Shown one piece after another: positions 24,446-35,939 of a stretch of 64,000 nt of DNA. A program made the translations under genes and the position numbers. Within the stretch, counting starts at the first letter, position 1, and every line of letters starts with the position of its first letter. Source of the stretch: Mantis religiosa (taxonomy: Eukaryota > Arthropoda > Insecta > Mantodea > Mantidae). The stretch lies in assembly GCA_030765055.1 (NCBI GenBank), contig CM060958.1, positions 77,018,985 through 77,082,984 of the forward strand, written 5' to 3'. Under the pieces are notes generated by a model. It saw only the letters and a program-made list of their open reading frames with translations, searched no databases and was not told where the DNA came from.

Positions 24446-25544
24446 CAAAATAAAAGAATAAATTTATAATATTTGGTCTGAACTTTGCTCCATACTTTTT
24501 GCTCCATACTTTGCATTTTGACAGCATGACAAATTTAAACATCTCCAGACTAGCTCTGAGTATAATTAGAAACCCTACTTGGGTTTTGATAATCCATATG
24601 CCTCGTGTCTTATTTGTCATAAATAAAGCATTTTATATATATTTTCAGTGACTCTTTCATTACGCTACAGAACCTCTAATTGGGTGAAAAAGCACTGGCT
24701 TCTTAATTTTTTTGTTCCTTAAGTTTTAAATCATTTTCAACATTTATATTTTTTCAGTTTATCTTTATTCTTTTCTAATTTAATGTGCCAGTTTAAATAT
24801 CTGTAACGGGCATTTTAATACTGTTTTACCGCAACTTTTCAGCAGTCCGTATTAATGAAAAATTTATATTACCACAGATTTTTGTTGCCCATAGTTATAT
24901 ATACAAATGGGATTCCAATAGAGTGGGTAGAAGCTAGGGTGGTAATGGAGATCAGGTATAAAATGTCCCAAATGCCTAGATCCCTGGAGCCTCTGCCCGC
25001 TAGACTGTTATTGCCAGTCTGATCGTGGTGGTGGAGCTTCTTGAATTATAGGAAACGACACCAACACCAGGAACAAGTGTCATAAAACTGGAGCAAGGCC
25101 TCTGATGGCAACTTAGGAGAAGGAACTCTTAAAACAAACCTCAGTGGGCTTTCGTACAGGGATGCTACCCAACCTATAAAATTGCACCATCTCTTTATAA
25201 ACCAATGGAGCAAGTAAATAAATGTAGTTGCACAATACAAATAATGTGGATATAAAATTTCGGCAAATGACAACTTATTGGAATGGTCAGAGGGGAAGGT
25301 GAAAAATTTTTATTTTATTAATATTCATATTCATTTATTGCATCCGTAAATCATACAACTCATGATGTGGAATTGTCAAATTACTAACTACACTAAAATA
25401 GTAATAAAAAATAAGAATTACAATAAGTTGTTAAGCATAATAACCAAATTAATAATTAAAATTTACATTCCTTTTATTCCTACCTTTTGTCATTTAAATA
25501 CTCTTCTACTGAGTAGTAACACTTTTGTAACAAATACTTCTGTT
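24446..25544. other. Unassigned sequence
   Basis: Minus frames at 24423-24620 and 25046-25273 have no known motif. Nothing else recognised. Confidence 0.3.
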
Positions 25545-26215
25545 ATGTGGTTTTAAACTTTGTGAAGGACTCAATGTTTTTTATTTCAGTTGGCAGTTTA
25601 TTGTAGATATGAATTCCGTTGAATTTAAAACTGTGCTCATACATTTTCTTTTTATGATAGGTGGCATGTAAGTTTGAACTATTTCTCGTGTTATGGTTAT
25701 GAATATGGTTTTAAAATTTATCTAAGTTCGTTTTAACCTGTACTATTGTTTCTAAAAGGTAAATACTTGGTAATGACAATATGCCTAACATTTTGAACCA
25801 TCGCTTACAACTATCTGTTCTCTTTAAATTCATCATAATCCTAATTACCCTTTTTTGGATTCTAAATACTTTGATAATGCTACTACTATTTCCCCATACT
25901 GTTATACCATAAGAAATTAATTATTGAAAATTTGCAAAATAGGCTATTCTTAATGTATTCAAATTTACACTGTGCTTCAAAATTAATATTTGGAAGCAAA
26001 TGCTACTTAATTTCTTCATTAGACTTTCAATATGTATATTCCAATTTAGACTGTCGTCCATCCAAACTCCTAAAGATGTTGTCTTTCCTGTATATTCAAT
26101 TTCATTTTCATCCATTATAATTTCAGGTAAATTAACTGCCTTATTGATTTTATTATGAAAACCCAATGCCTGACTCTTATCCTTATTTATAACTAATTTG
26201 TTATTTTGAAACAAA
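25545..26215 (-). pseudogene. Non-LTR retrotransposon RT C-terminal fragment
   Basis: The minus frame from 26214 gives NKLVINKDKSQALGF, then TTSLGVWMDDSLNWNIHIE, the segment after the YxDD box in Jockey- and CR1-like reverse transcriptases (thumb, LG..D..L.W..H). Downstream, after a stop at about 25920, the same strand continues with SYGITVWGNSS and HIHNHNTRNSSNLH, and ends with YNKLPTEIKNI, the closing motifs of that protein. The YxDD box and everything before it are missing. Confidence 0.75.
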
Positions 26216-26952
26216 GTTGATACTTCTTTCAGTTTATTTAAACTGTCAATTGCCGGATCATATCAGCAACGCCGGTGTGCCAGGTTTGAACCTGCTTGGG
26301 AGAATTAACAAACTCCAAACAAGTAATCCACCTAGATTGATGGAAGAAACTGGCCATCCCGAAAGAGATGGAAACATCAATTTTAATCAGAATCATCAAA
26401 TATATGGAGTTGTAGCAGGCCCTATGGTCTAAATCGTATTTCTACATGACATATAGGAACAAATACACAGAAATAAAATTGAAACGCTTTATCCTTCAGT
26501 GTTTTGTAAAATGTCAAACAATATACGCAGAGAATATATCGACATTGAGAATTAGGACTTCAACTACCGATTTAAGAGTTTCTCCCAAAATATTGATACA
26601 TTTATAATTCTAATATATCCAGTGAATTTAGAATTAATTTTGTGGAAATTATTATATTCTGCTGAAAAATCATGCGTCGTTTCTAATAGCACATTAATAG
26701 CTTGTTATATTATTTTAATTTTCAAAACTGTTTCAGAATTCGGTGTTTATTTAAAAAGCAAATAATGGGTTCTAAAACAACTGATGTCTTGTATACGTAT
26801 TCTTCACATTCTTATATCTTATATTAACTAATAAAAGCATTTGCTTATATTACATATTTGTTTATATGTGCAAATGTACAATAAAGATACCGAGAAACAG
26901 TGTACTTCAGCGATAGTCATATCTTTTATGAGATGGTCGCTATGAGACACGA
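26216..26952. other. Unassigned sequence
   Basis: A 71-codon plus frame at 26217 has no known motif. Nothing else recognised. Confidence 0.3.
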
Positions 26953-28267
26953 GGTACGTCCAGAAAGCAAGTTATGTTTGGTAATAAAATTAAATTGTGT
27001 ACAGTTACAGAAGAAGTATTTATTTCACAAAATTCTACAGCTCTTAAACTGCTTTTCCACATAACTGCCGAAATTCTGCAGGCATTTGTCATAGCGAGGC
27101 ACAAGTTTTTGTATACCTTCTTCATAGAAGTTTGCTGCCTGCGTCTTCAACCAGTTGGAAACATTTTCTTTCAACTCTTCGTCATTGTTGACGTGTTGAC
27201 CGCCAAAGAAAGATTTGAGATGCAAAAACATATGAAAGTCGCTAGGAGCGAGGTCAGGGCTGTACGAGGGGTGGTCAAACACGCCCCAACCAAATCCCTG
27301 TAGGGTGCTTTTCGTCGCATTTGCAATATGTGGCCGTGCGTTGTGAAGAAACACAACACCTTTTGACGGCATTCCTCGGCGCTTATTCTCTATTGCGCGG
27401 CGTAATTTCCTAAGTGTATCTCAATAAACATCTGCTTTCATTGTTTGACCACGCGGTAAGAAATCAATGAGTAAGACGCCTTTCCTGTCCCAGAACACTG
27501 TGCACATCATTTTTCGAGGTGTCAAGATTTGCTTCGGCTTAGCCTTTGCGGGGGATGAGGTGTGCCTCCATTCCATTGACTGACGCTTACTTTCAGGGGT
27601 GTCGTAAGAAACCCAAGTTTCATCTCCTGTGACTATCTGTGTCAGAAATTCTTCGCCGCCTTCATCATAACGGGTCAAAAACTGAAGTGCACTACCCATC
27701 CGTTTTGTTTTGAGTTGCTCAGTAAGAGCACCCAACGTGAGCAAAGTTTACGAAATTTCAGTTTTTCGGTAACAATTTCATGAACTAGTGATCGTGAGAT
27801 TTGAGGAAACTTCATAGCGAGAGCACTAATTGTAAACTTGCGGTTTTCCTCGATCTTGTCATCAATCGCGTGAACCAGTTCTTCTATAACCAAAGATGGA
27901 CGCCCACTTCGTTCTTCATCGTACACTTCACTACGTCCTTCATTGAACTGTCGGACCCATCTTCTCACCATTGTATCACTCATCGCATTTTGTCCGTAAA
28001 CATCGCAAATTTGCCGATAAATTTCAATTGGTTTCATTTTCCTAGCATTCCAAAAACGAATCACAGATCATATTTCACAAGCAGCGGGATTTTCAATCAA
28101 CACCGACATTGTAAACAAGCACAACAAAGCGTATGTGGCTGACAGCGATCTCACAATAGCGCACGTTTCTTCTCCTTGATACAGAGCGTCTGCTGCGCAT
28201 GTGCGGAACTGCGATCGCAGCGCTGCAGAGGAGGTAAATTGAAACAGAATTTACTTTCTGGACGGAC
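26953..28267 (-). mobile_element. Mariner transposon, near full length, inactive
   Basis: Ends match as inverted repeats: CGTCCAGAAAGCAAGTTATG at the left (from 26957) against CGTCCAGAAAGTAAATTCTG on the opposite strand at the right (28264 inward). The length of about 1.3 kb is normal for mariner. It holds one decayed transposase on the minus strand. A TA-type target duplication is visible at the left only. Confidence 0.88.
27025..28109 (-). pseudogene. Mariner transposase with stops, a frameshift and a deleted catalytic Asp
   Basis: Mariner transposase cuts and pastes its own element using a D,D34D triad. The gene starts at ATG 28109 and meets a TGA after 13 codons. It continues with the helix-turn-helix domain (MKPIEIYRQICDVYG, then GRPS) to RKLCSRWV, where it shifts frame near 27700. 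The second segment has the first catalytic Asp (TGDETW, near 27624) and ends at a TGA near 27420. The third has FLHNARPHIA, where the family has HDNARPH: the Asp codon is cleanly absent, an in-frame 3-base loss. The last block SPDLAPSDFHMF with the third Asp is kept. The protein cannot be active. Confidence 0.9.
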
Positions 28268-28649
28268 CATGTATCTTTTAGATTCCGATCTCTTCTTATG
28301 ACAGAAATAAAATAACCACCACTTATCATTTGAGAAAAGTATAGGTGTCGGCTGTCACTGTCGTTCACCAGCCTCAAGCTGCGTACACACCTGTATTACT
28401 TGGGACATTTAGGAAGATACTTGGCAAGGAGGTGGTTTTATCTGTTTACACCGCACGGCTGGCTATCAGAGTGGAGGAGAGGTAAACAGCATGTCTCAAA
28501 AATACGTACATTATTCAAGCCAGAAGACCCTAAGGAGCAGAACAAAATTGATTTATTTAGTTCTGATGTGAACATTCGGATTCCTGCGTATCCGTTTTAC
28601 TTGCTTCCATCTGTGGCGATGTCGTCCAAAGCGTCACTGCTATCCTAAC
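28268..28649. other. Unassigned sequence
   Basis: Short frames on both strands, none recognised. May include the 3' end of the transposon that follows. Confidence 0.3.
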
Positions 28650-28967
28650 CCACATTGATTACTATTATTTCTGCTTTTTCTTACATCAAGTCACTTCGAT
28701 GCCAGTAGTCCTATTCTGTGGATATAATTTTGATGCACGCATTTTTCCAATGTTCTTCAGGGTTGTCGTTTAAACATTTTTGGTTAGTGGTTTAAGTACG
28801 CTTAAAGACGTAGAACACAATCTTTTCTGCTATTTTTTTGATTCATGAGAGTGCATATAAGTTCAATAGAGTTTAAATCACAATGATAAGGCGGCAATAT
28901 ATATCCTGGTGTACCACTATAATGTGCCGAATATTCCTACAATTTTTTTAACTAAATCCCATTTCCT

Positions 28968-29841
28968 TTAACACTAGAAGGACCGCACCCATTATTTTGG
29001 CGGATTCGCTGGTTTAGAAGATTTATATCTTGCTTAAGTTTTTTTCTAAACATTCCATGTTCTACGACTTTTAATAAATACTTATGAAAAACACGTCCAC
29101 AAAGAATTAAGCATTTCTGACCTTTCTAAAAACTGGTACAAACAACTCCGATTAGAAGGACCGCCATTCGTAATTTTAACGGGTACGGAAGTGTGAACAA
29201 TAGCCTTCGGATCTGTCCACATCTGTTGTTGTTTTCCTTCCTGATTGGTTTATGGCACTCTGCAGACCCTTTGTCGATGAGTAAGAAAGCTTTATTGTAT
29301 TTACGAGGTTTTGGAGCAAAAAAGCTCTCCTGGGAACCACCATTTTTCAGGAACACTATGAGTAGAAACAAATTCGCTGAAAATTTGTGGATTATGCGAT
29401 TTGATGACAAGCACACAGGTTCTCAAAGACAAAGTACAGATCGCTTTGCAGCTGCTACTCCTGTCTGGAATCCTTTTATTGCCAATTCCTTGCAGTGTTA
29501 CATTCCAAGTGAAAATATCACTGTGGATGAGCAACTGTTTCCTTGCAACGCTACATGCTCTTTCATTCAATATATGAGAAATAAACCTAACAAATTTGGA
29601 ATAAAATTTTGGCTTGCAGTTGAAGCAAATTCAAAGTATCTGGTGAATGTGTTTCCTTAGAGTGTGTTTCTTCAGAGAAAAGTAAAATTGTATACTTGTA
29701 AACTGTATAAGTAATATTAAATAAACTGGTATGCATTCAAATTTGTTTACTATTATAAAAAACACAAATAAAACTGCACCCGTCAAAATGACGTGTTGGT
29801 CCTTCTCAGTAGACCATACTCGCCGATCCTTCTAGTGTTAA
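28968..29841 (+). mobile_element. piggyBac-type element, internally deleted, with TTAA target duplication
   Basis: TTAA at 28968-28971 and 29838-29841 bounds the element exactly, as is specific for piggyBac. Terminal inverted repeats begin CACTAGAAGGA on both ends. Further GGTCCTTCT/AGAAGGACC copies lie inside each end as subterminal repeats (near 29152 and 29799). The 874-bp length is far below that of an autonomous element, so it relies on transposase from elsewhere. Confidence 0.9.
29193..29660 (+). pseudogene. piggyBac transposase fragment (DDE_Tnp_1_7)
   Basis: The 155-codon frame gives recognisable piggyBac sequence from about residue 44: SWEPPFFRNTMSRNKF, then RFDDKHTGSQRQSTDRF and ENITVDEQLFPCNATCSFIQ, followed by KPNKFGIKFWL. 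The Asp in TVDEQL is the first catalytic Asp. The frame stops right after this block, so the other catalytic residues and the C-terminal Cys-rich domain are missing. The first 40 residues do not look like transposase. The intact stretch of about 110 codons suggests fairly recent origin. Confidence 0.85.
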
Positions 29842-30454
29842 TATCCCAGAATGTTTTCTATCCACCAATAAAATTAACTGTCTTAATTACTACATAGAAC
29901 AAGTCCTTCACTGTTGGAATTCCTTTACGCACTTCATAATACTCTAAACAAATTGTGTGAATGACGCACTTATCGAAATCGTTCATTTAAAACTTCTTTT
30001 TCCAATTACGTTGTTTTCCTGGAATAAGGACTCGTGTACCTGAAACACAAGCTTTTTCAAATCCTTTAATAACCCTTTTTTATTGTGGCTTCACTTTTAC
30101 CTACTTCTAGTCGTTCTAGCTACTGGCCTTTGCAAAAGAAGAATTAGACCGTTTTGCTTTTCCTGCGTGCAGAACTAGTAAAACATCAGAATCATTCTGA
30201 ATAATCCTGCTTTTGGGAGTTTGTTTACAACCCTCCGATGTGACTTTTTGCAGTTTCCATTTTTTAATTATTATTAGACACCACTTTGTGATACAACATT
30301 ACACTGTGCCGACGGTATTCATGTGTCACGCCACAGTTAACAACTTAATGTGCAGCCTACAGTCAGTCACCACAACACATTGGTTCCTACTACCGCCACA
30401 CATAAACAAAGCGCAAGCTATTTGTCCCGGGTAATACTCGAAGTCACCCTGCAC

Positions 30455-30890
30455 CATAGCGAAGTGGGTTAAGGCATCCTGCTTTGGTTCGCTACCACAG
30501 AAGGCGTCAAGGATTGATTCCACCCCTGGAGAGTACAGATGTTAAGTTCCGTGTAAAGAATCGGAGCCCACTTAGCATCGTGAGGAAATTGAGGAGCTAC
30601 GCTAGGTAGCGAACCCTGGTCTAGAAAGCCAACTTTCCGGCTGGGGGTGCCAAGATTCTGATCACATCTCCTCCCCGTATCAGTTGGATCATCGTCCACC
30701 TCTACCTTGTGTATGTGGGCGTGAGGCCAGCTGCCTGGTTGGCAGGTTTTGGCCCAGTAAGGGCTGTTGCTCCTCCCTGGGTTCCGCTGTAGCTGTTCTG
30801 CCAACTCCTCGTTGCTTCCGACTACTCTTTGTACTCTTTGGTTCTCTTGATGTAGAGTCCAGACAACTCAGCGGCACACACGATAATTTC
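30455..30890 (+). repeat. Possible SINE, family E, single copy
   Basis: CATAGCGAAGTGGGTTAAGG resembles an A box region, and GGATTGATTCC 65 bp on resembles a B box. The GC-rich body that follows (to GTTGCTTCCGAC) differs in composition from its surroundings. With only one copy here, the family is not confirmed. Confidence 0.45.
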
Positions 30891-31167
30891 TAAACATGTT
30901 CTTGATTAGTTTCTTTAACTATCGATGTGGAACCTGGGTAGCTTAAGATATTCTGATTCTTAATCGACAGTGATCGCGTACAATAAAGGCGAATTTAATA
31001 TGTCGCGGTGCATGGGGAAAAAGTAAGCAGTAGCTGAACACACCAGTAATTAAAATGAACAAAAGCATGTTCTAAAATGACCCTTATACCCTGTATATGT
31101 ACTGAAAACCCGGGTCGAACAAGCAAAGTTCATCAGTCTCTTAACCCGTCTAACGGTATAGTCAGGC
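30891..31167. other. Unassigned sequence
   Basis: Nothing recognised on either strand. Confidence 0.3.
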
Positions 31168-31433
31168 TTCTCAAAGCGTTATTATACCATGGCTTTATCT
31201 TTGTTAATGGAAACCTCTCAGATAACACGCTGATTATTCATGTAAGAGTGAGAGGGGAACTGCCGCAGTTCTCGGATCTGTGCTAAGCACCAATGTACGC
31301 ATCACTTCAGCCAATGGAATTCGCAAGAATCACAAATGACAGATATGTTCACTCCACGTGGAGTATTCAGTGCGTTATCTGAGAGCTATCTATTACCAAA
31401 GATAAATCCATGGTAGCCTTTTGAGAAGCAGGA
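31168..31433. repeat. Foldback element with imperfect 70-bp arms
   Basis: The left arm (about 31168-31243) begins CTTCTCAAAGCG and contains ATGGCTTTATCTTTG and CTCTCAGATAAC. The right arm (about 31357-31433) holds the same blocks in inverse order: GTTATCTGAGAG, then CAAAGATAAATCCAT and TTTTGAGAAG. The arms enclose about 115 bp and can form a long hairpin. A perfect palindrome (31351-31364) sits at the inner end of the right arm. It looks like a foldback MITE. No target duplication was identified. Confidence 0.7.
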
Positions 31434-32585
31434 TAATACCTCGAAATGGCTGAAATACCAAGCTAGTGTAACTACATCTGCCCTTTCTGGACGTAGTTCA
31501 CCAGACTGCAACGTTTTTGTTAAATTAATCCACCCAGATCCAAGATACAACATATTGCACTGAAAATTACATTCTCAATTTCACAAAAATGACCAAAGTA
31601 TCCTGTAATTCTCTTAAATATATACAATATATGACCCAATTTAAATAATTATTAGTAATTCACTTGTTATAAATATTTAATTAAATAATCAGGCTTTCAA
31701 ACCAGAAGTTCCAGTTTCAGAGTTTTTGCAAATTCAAACCAATAACAAGGAATTTCTGGAAATATTTGATTTAAAAATGTATTTCATGTTACTCATGTTC
31801 TTTACTATTTTGTCTGTTCTAGGTTTACTGCTTATCCAAAAGTCATCTAAAATGAAAAGAACTTCAGGGACTATTTCCACAAAATTCAGGACATACCTTT
31901 TATTCGCTTTGAAAAATATATTTTACCTGTAAGCCTCTTTTATAAATAAATATAATTTTCTGGAAAATATCCATGCAGTTTTGTAGTTTCAGGTGAGAGA
32001 CTTTTTTTTAATCTTCATCTCACATAAAATAAATTTAATTGAAATATCCAATCATTATGGTAATGCTGTTTAAGGACACGCTGACACATTTTACATTTAG
32101 GACATCCAAGATGGAATTAAGACAACGAATTTTTGTGTGGAATGTAATACCTTTCTGCCTTCTAAATACGTGGTGTAGAAACAAAAAGATAAGCCTCATA
32201 TAAAGAGAAAAAAAAAGTCATGGATGACACAAAAGGTGTGATCTGTCCCAAATAGGAGGTTTTATTCTAAATATAGTTGCGGGGTGAAAGAGAAGCAGAG
32301 GTGATTGTGGAGTCGAAAACATCCATTAATTTCCCTCCACTAATCAACAGCCCAAGAGCGTTCCATTACTGTATATCTGTCTCACTCTTTCTCCCCTCCC
32401 ACATGTGTAGACCAGGTCGTCAGCGATAGTAGAAATGTTTTAGGAGAAATACTGATCAAGCCTTAGCTTTGCAACAGCCCTGCTGCTTACATTCCTGCAA
32501 GGAACTAGGAAGCGGCTTTTCTGTATCGGCGCGGCGCTTCAGGTACCAACTGTGTGGAGGAATTGTTGGGATGTATAAATAATGT
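31434..32585. other. Unassigned sequence
   Basis: A 68-codon plus frame at 31726 has no known motif. Nothing else recognised. Confidence 0.3.
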
Positions 32586-32592
32586 TCTCACA

Positions 32593-32692
32593 TGACGTAA
32601 TGTGAAGCAAGCACGTGACAGTGTTGCTTCTTTCTCACGTCACGGCTCATTGCTCAAAACGGAAACGTGCAATCATGACGATGATGACGTAA
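32593..32692. promoter_or_regulatory. Cluster of CRE/E-box-like motifs
   Basis: Within 100 bp there are two TGACGTAA sites (32593-32600, 32685-32692), a CACGTG E-box (32612-32617) and a TCACGTCACG (32636-32645). These are sites of the bZIP and bHLH type. The stretch is less AT-rich than its surroundings. No transcription unit can be assigned to it, so a regulatory role is conjecture. Confidence 0.25.
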
Positions 32693-33206
32693 TGAATGCG
32701 AGACACGCAACCCTGCGCCGTCCCTTGTTTCGTTTGTTTTATATCCTGAGGAGAATAACAAGTGCCAAACATATGACTGCTTCACCATCAACGCACGAGG
32801 TTGAAGAAATATTATCGAAACTATATCATTATTTTATTTTCCTACCACAACCTTGTAGATAGATTACGTTCCATCAAAAACATTGCATCTCGATATTTCA
32901 TCGGAAACTGTGGCGGTTATTTTATCTTTCTAAAAATTAAAAGCGAAATAGTTGGGATGTTATGAAAAGAGTAATTTGTACGGAAGGGAAAGTGTAAAAT
33001 TTGGTTGGTCACGAGATAAGTTATTTGGATTCTATAGCAACGTAGAAACAAGGGAGCAGTAGATTATCTGTAATTAACGTTCTTCTGCAAGTGACTTTCG
33101 TAGGAGCAAGACGTGTATTTGTGTCGCTCCGAGAGTGTGCAGAAATAATTTTGAGTGAAGGCATCTATGTTGCACCAATAACGTGTGACTACGCCTTGCC
33201 GAATAC
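32693..33206. other. Unassigned sequence
   Basis: Nothing recognised apart from short frames without motifs. Confidence 0.3.
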
Positions 33207-33709
33207 TGTCGCGTACCCATATCTACGATCGCGAGGCTTGTTTACACAAAGGAAACTGATAGGAGGGCAGTGTGAAAACCAAGAGCCCGCAGACAAAGAT
33301 AACAGGCAGATAAGGATATGCCGAAACAAACTGAGGTAAATGGAAATTTCTAGTTACTTCTGGACTGATAGAGATTGTTCGCGTTCTGATTTATTTGCGA
33401 ATCATCTAGAAATTATCTGTGAAGTATTTAAAGAGGCGACGATTGGCCAAGAGTGAGTTGCGAGTTGCAAACAGTGAGGAGTTATTTGTGAAACAGTGTT
33501 GTGAAATGAGAGACAGCCAGCTGTGTTGTTGTAACGAGAGCTAATGATGTAATCTGCTGTCACTGTTTGTTATTGTGCTCGACCTTGGTAGACTGATGGT
33601 GTATGTAACATAATGCTGCTGTAATCTATAAGAGTATTTCTACGGAAATAAAGGCCATTTTTAATTTCTGCAACTCGGCCTTTTAATTCTACGAACCCAC
33701 AAAGTCACA
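33207..33709 (+). mobile_element. LTR, family L, copy 3
   Basis: 503 bp from TGTCGCG to AAAGTCACA, with the 3' block ACGAACCCACAAAGTCACA shared with copies 1 and 2. The TATA-like TATTTAAAG lies near 33428 and GGAAATAAAG near 33648. Flanks are ATAC (5') and ATAT (3'), a one-base mismatch for a 4-bp duplication. The 5' start was set by agreement with copies 4 and 5. Confidence 0.68.
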
Positions 33710-34216
33710 ATATTTTTAAATCAAGGAATGTCAGTAGGAATACTAAAATTAAAAAATATACAACTATACTGAGACCAATAGTAATGTATGGTTCAGAAAG
33801 CTGGGTGTTGGAAATCAGAGAACAATGGTTATTATGGTGGGAGAGGAGGTTCCTCAGAAATATATTTGGAGTGATAAAGGACATGGATGGACGGAGAATG
33901 CGGACTAACTTGGAGTTATAGTGCCTATCTGGACAACCAAATATAGTAGTGAAAATTAAACAAGGAAGAATAAGGTGGATTGGCCATGTGCAGAGAATGC
34001 CGGAAGCCAGTGTAGTTAAGAAGATATTCATAGGAAAGCTGAATAGCAGAAGGGGAAGAGGAAGACCCAGGAAAATATGGGTACATGATGTAGAAGATGA
34101 CTTGAGAAAGTTGGGGTTAAAGGCTGGAGAAGAAAAGCAGAGGACCGAGTAGAATGGAAGAGGGTGGTTTGGGAGGCCAAGGGTCTACATGGCCTGTAGC
34201 ACCAAATATTATTATT

Positions 34217-34250
<34 letters not shown>

Positions 34251-34253
34251 ACA
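33710..34253 (+). pseudogene. RTE-like LINE, 3' end with microsatellite tail
   Basis: From about 33715 the frame gives RPIVMYGSESWVLE, WERRFLRNIFGVIKD, a stop, then IRWIGHVQRMPEASVV and RRGRGRPRKIWVHDV. This is the closing part of RTE-type LINE proteins (YGSETW... LRWLGHV.RM...GRPR..W.D.V..DL). The end is followed by an ATT/ATC tail at 34206-34253 instead of poly-A, normal for that clade. One stop near 33920 and the missing RT make it dead. It begins directly at the 3' border of LTR copy 3. Confidence 0.82.
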
Positions 34254-35018
34254 ATAACATGTGCAAGAGAGAAATAGTTTATCAATGCAACAAGCATCTT
34301 AAATTAAAAGACAGCATTTACATCATTTAAAATTTTATCCGATTTTAAAATTGCTTCGTTGGAATAAAGTCAACATTATTTGTTCATTCTCCAACAACAG
34401 CAATATCAACTTCTTATACTCCACGACCACGCCTAGAGGTGAGATTTCTTTCTCCAGAGCTGCCGAGAAACCTATAGGATTAGACTACAAGATCTTTACA
34501 AAGGTGAGAAATTAATCACCACATCATCTTCAATCATCCCATTTGCAACATAAGCCAGATGTTCTGTCACGTCCTGAATAAACAAGATCACATTTTTAGA
34601 AAACTGTGGCACAGTTAAATTAAAAGAAAAAAAGTATGATAAACAGAAAGTTGTAAGCTCAGTTCCAAAGACGAGAAAGCTGGTCTTTCAGAAAATCTCT
34701 TAGCCTCAAACTGATGTTTGCATGGAAGAAGTTTTGTATCTTTCACCTGATGAAATGGTTTAACACTTCTGATTAACATGGAGTTTAAGAAACTTTAATG
34801 ACAAAATACAAAAGCTAAACTTGTAGAAAACATCCTGTGAAATTCTGTGTTTTCAAGGAATTAAGCTTAATTTTGTGTAATCTATAATCTAAAGGAAATA
34901 AAGCGGTCCCTACAACAAAAACAGATGCAGTGGCGAGGCGTGACTTTCAAAGCAATAATAATTTTCTTTAAAATAAGAGAGAATAATGACTCAAAGAACT
35001 AAGACTAATCTTCAATAC
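34254..35018. other. Unassigned sequence
   Basis: Nothing recognised on either strand. Confidence 0.3.
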
Positions 35019-35507
35019 TGTCGCAGCACAAAAGTTCGGTACGGAGAGATAACGGACGGATACAGTAGCATGGAGATAAAGAGCTTGCCTAAGCAGATAA
35101 ACATAGCACGCAGATAAAAGGCATGCCAAAAACAGATAAAGTTAGATAAAGAGAAACATTCTAGTAACATCTTCATTGTCTTACAGAACATTCGATTTCT
35201 TGTTTGTTACAGAATACTCCAAAAATATCTAGTAATATGAGAAATGTTATATATAAGGAAGCCACGACTGGCCGAGGGGCAGTAGCAAACCGAGTAGTTG
35301 CCGAAAACGGAGTTGTAACGGGAGTTGTAAACAGTGTAATCAGAACTAAGCAACTGTTTGTTTGTGGTCCACTACCTTGGAAGATTGTAATTGTGTATGT
35401 GACGTAATTCTGCTAATGTAAGGATTGTCCAAAGTGTATTTCTACGGAAATAAAATTTTGAATTTCTGCAACTTAGACTTTTAATTCTACGAAACCACAA
35501 AGTCACA
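35019..35507 (+). mobile_element. LTR, family L, copy 4
   Basis: 489 bp from TGTCGCAGC to AAAGTCACA. TATA box TATATATAAGG near 35250, GGAAATAAAA near 35448. It shares GATAA-rich U3 motifs with copy 3. Flanks are ATAC and GTAC, one mismatch. Copies 3 and 4 have the same orientation 1.3 kb apart, but the sequence between them has no primer-binding site or retroviral genes, so two solo LTRs are more likely than one element. Confidence 0.68.
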
Positions 35508-35939
35508 GTACTCTTTCTGTTGTATAGTCATATGTAGGCCCTCCTTAAATTGCAAGACTGGTCACACTACTCGAGGGCATATTTCTGTTCCCCTTCTCCA
35601 CTCAGACGTTAGAATTTTTCATACAGCTGGCCCACATCGCATGAGCCTAAAATGGAGAAACTGTGCAGTTCAGACACTTTTGCTAATAACTTAAAACTAC
35701 ACAAGAGTTTCCTATTTGTCACTAAAAATACCAATTTACGTAAAATACGATTGCTAATGCTATTGAAATTTAGTTATAGATGTATTTAAAACCACCCCAT
35801 AAAACAAAGAAAAACAAAATATACTTTTCTTCACACGCTGCAGAGACCTCATGTGACAAAATCTGTCAATGTTTCGAAACTGTCGAAGTGTCACGATTGC
35901 TTCCGGAAAGCAAAGAAGCATGCTATTCAAGGTAAAGTC
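35508..35939. other. Unassigned sequence
   Basis: May include the decayed C-terminal part of the transposase remnant that follows on the minus strand. Nothing else recognised. Confidence 0.3.

Larger units (their letters stand above)
28650..30260 (-). pseudogene. DDE_3-like Tc1-superfamily transposon remnant, interrupted by piggyBac
   Basis: The N-terminal part lies right of the piggyBac insertion (about 30120-29842, minus strand): MNDFDKCVIHTICLEYYEV, then KGIPTVKDLFYVV, a helical region known from insect transposases with a DDE_3 catalytic domain. The C-terminal part lies left of it (28967-28650): YILPPYHCDLNSIELI, the PPYxxxLNPIE block around the last catalytic residue. Order and strand are consistent once the piggyBac is set aside, but the catalytic region with DETW is missing, so it was internally deleted as well. 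A possible untranslated 5' stretch runs to about 30260. Two relatives are at 35940 and 60836. Confidence 0.68.

Noticed and set aside
33207..35507. Full-length LTR retrotransposon formed by LTR copies 3 and 4
   Set aside because: The interval has no primer-binding site, polypurine tract, gag or pol, contains an RTE-like LINE end directly at the LTR border, and outer flanks do not match perfectly.
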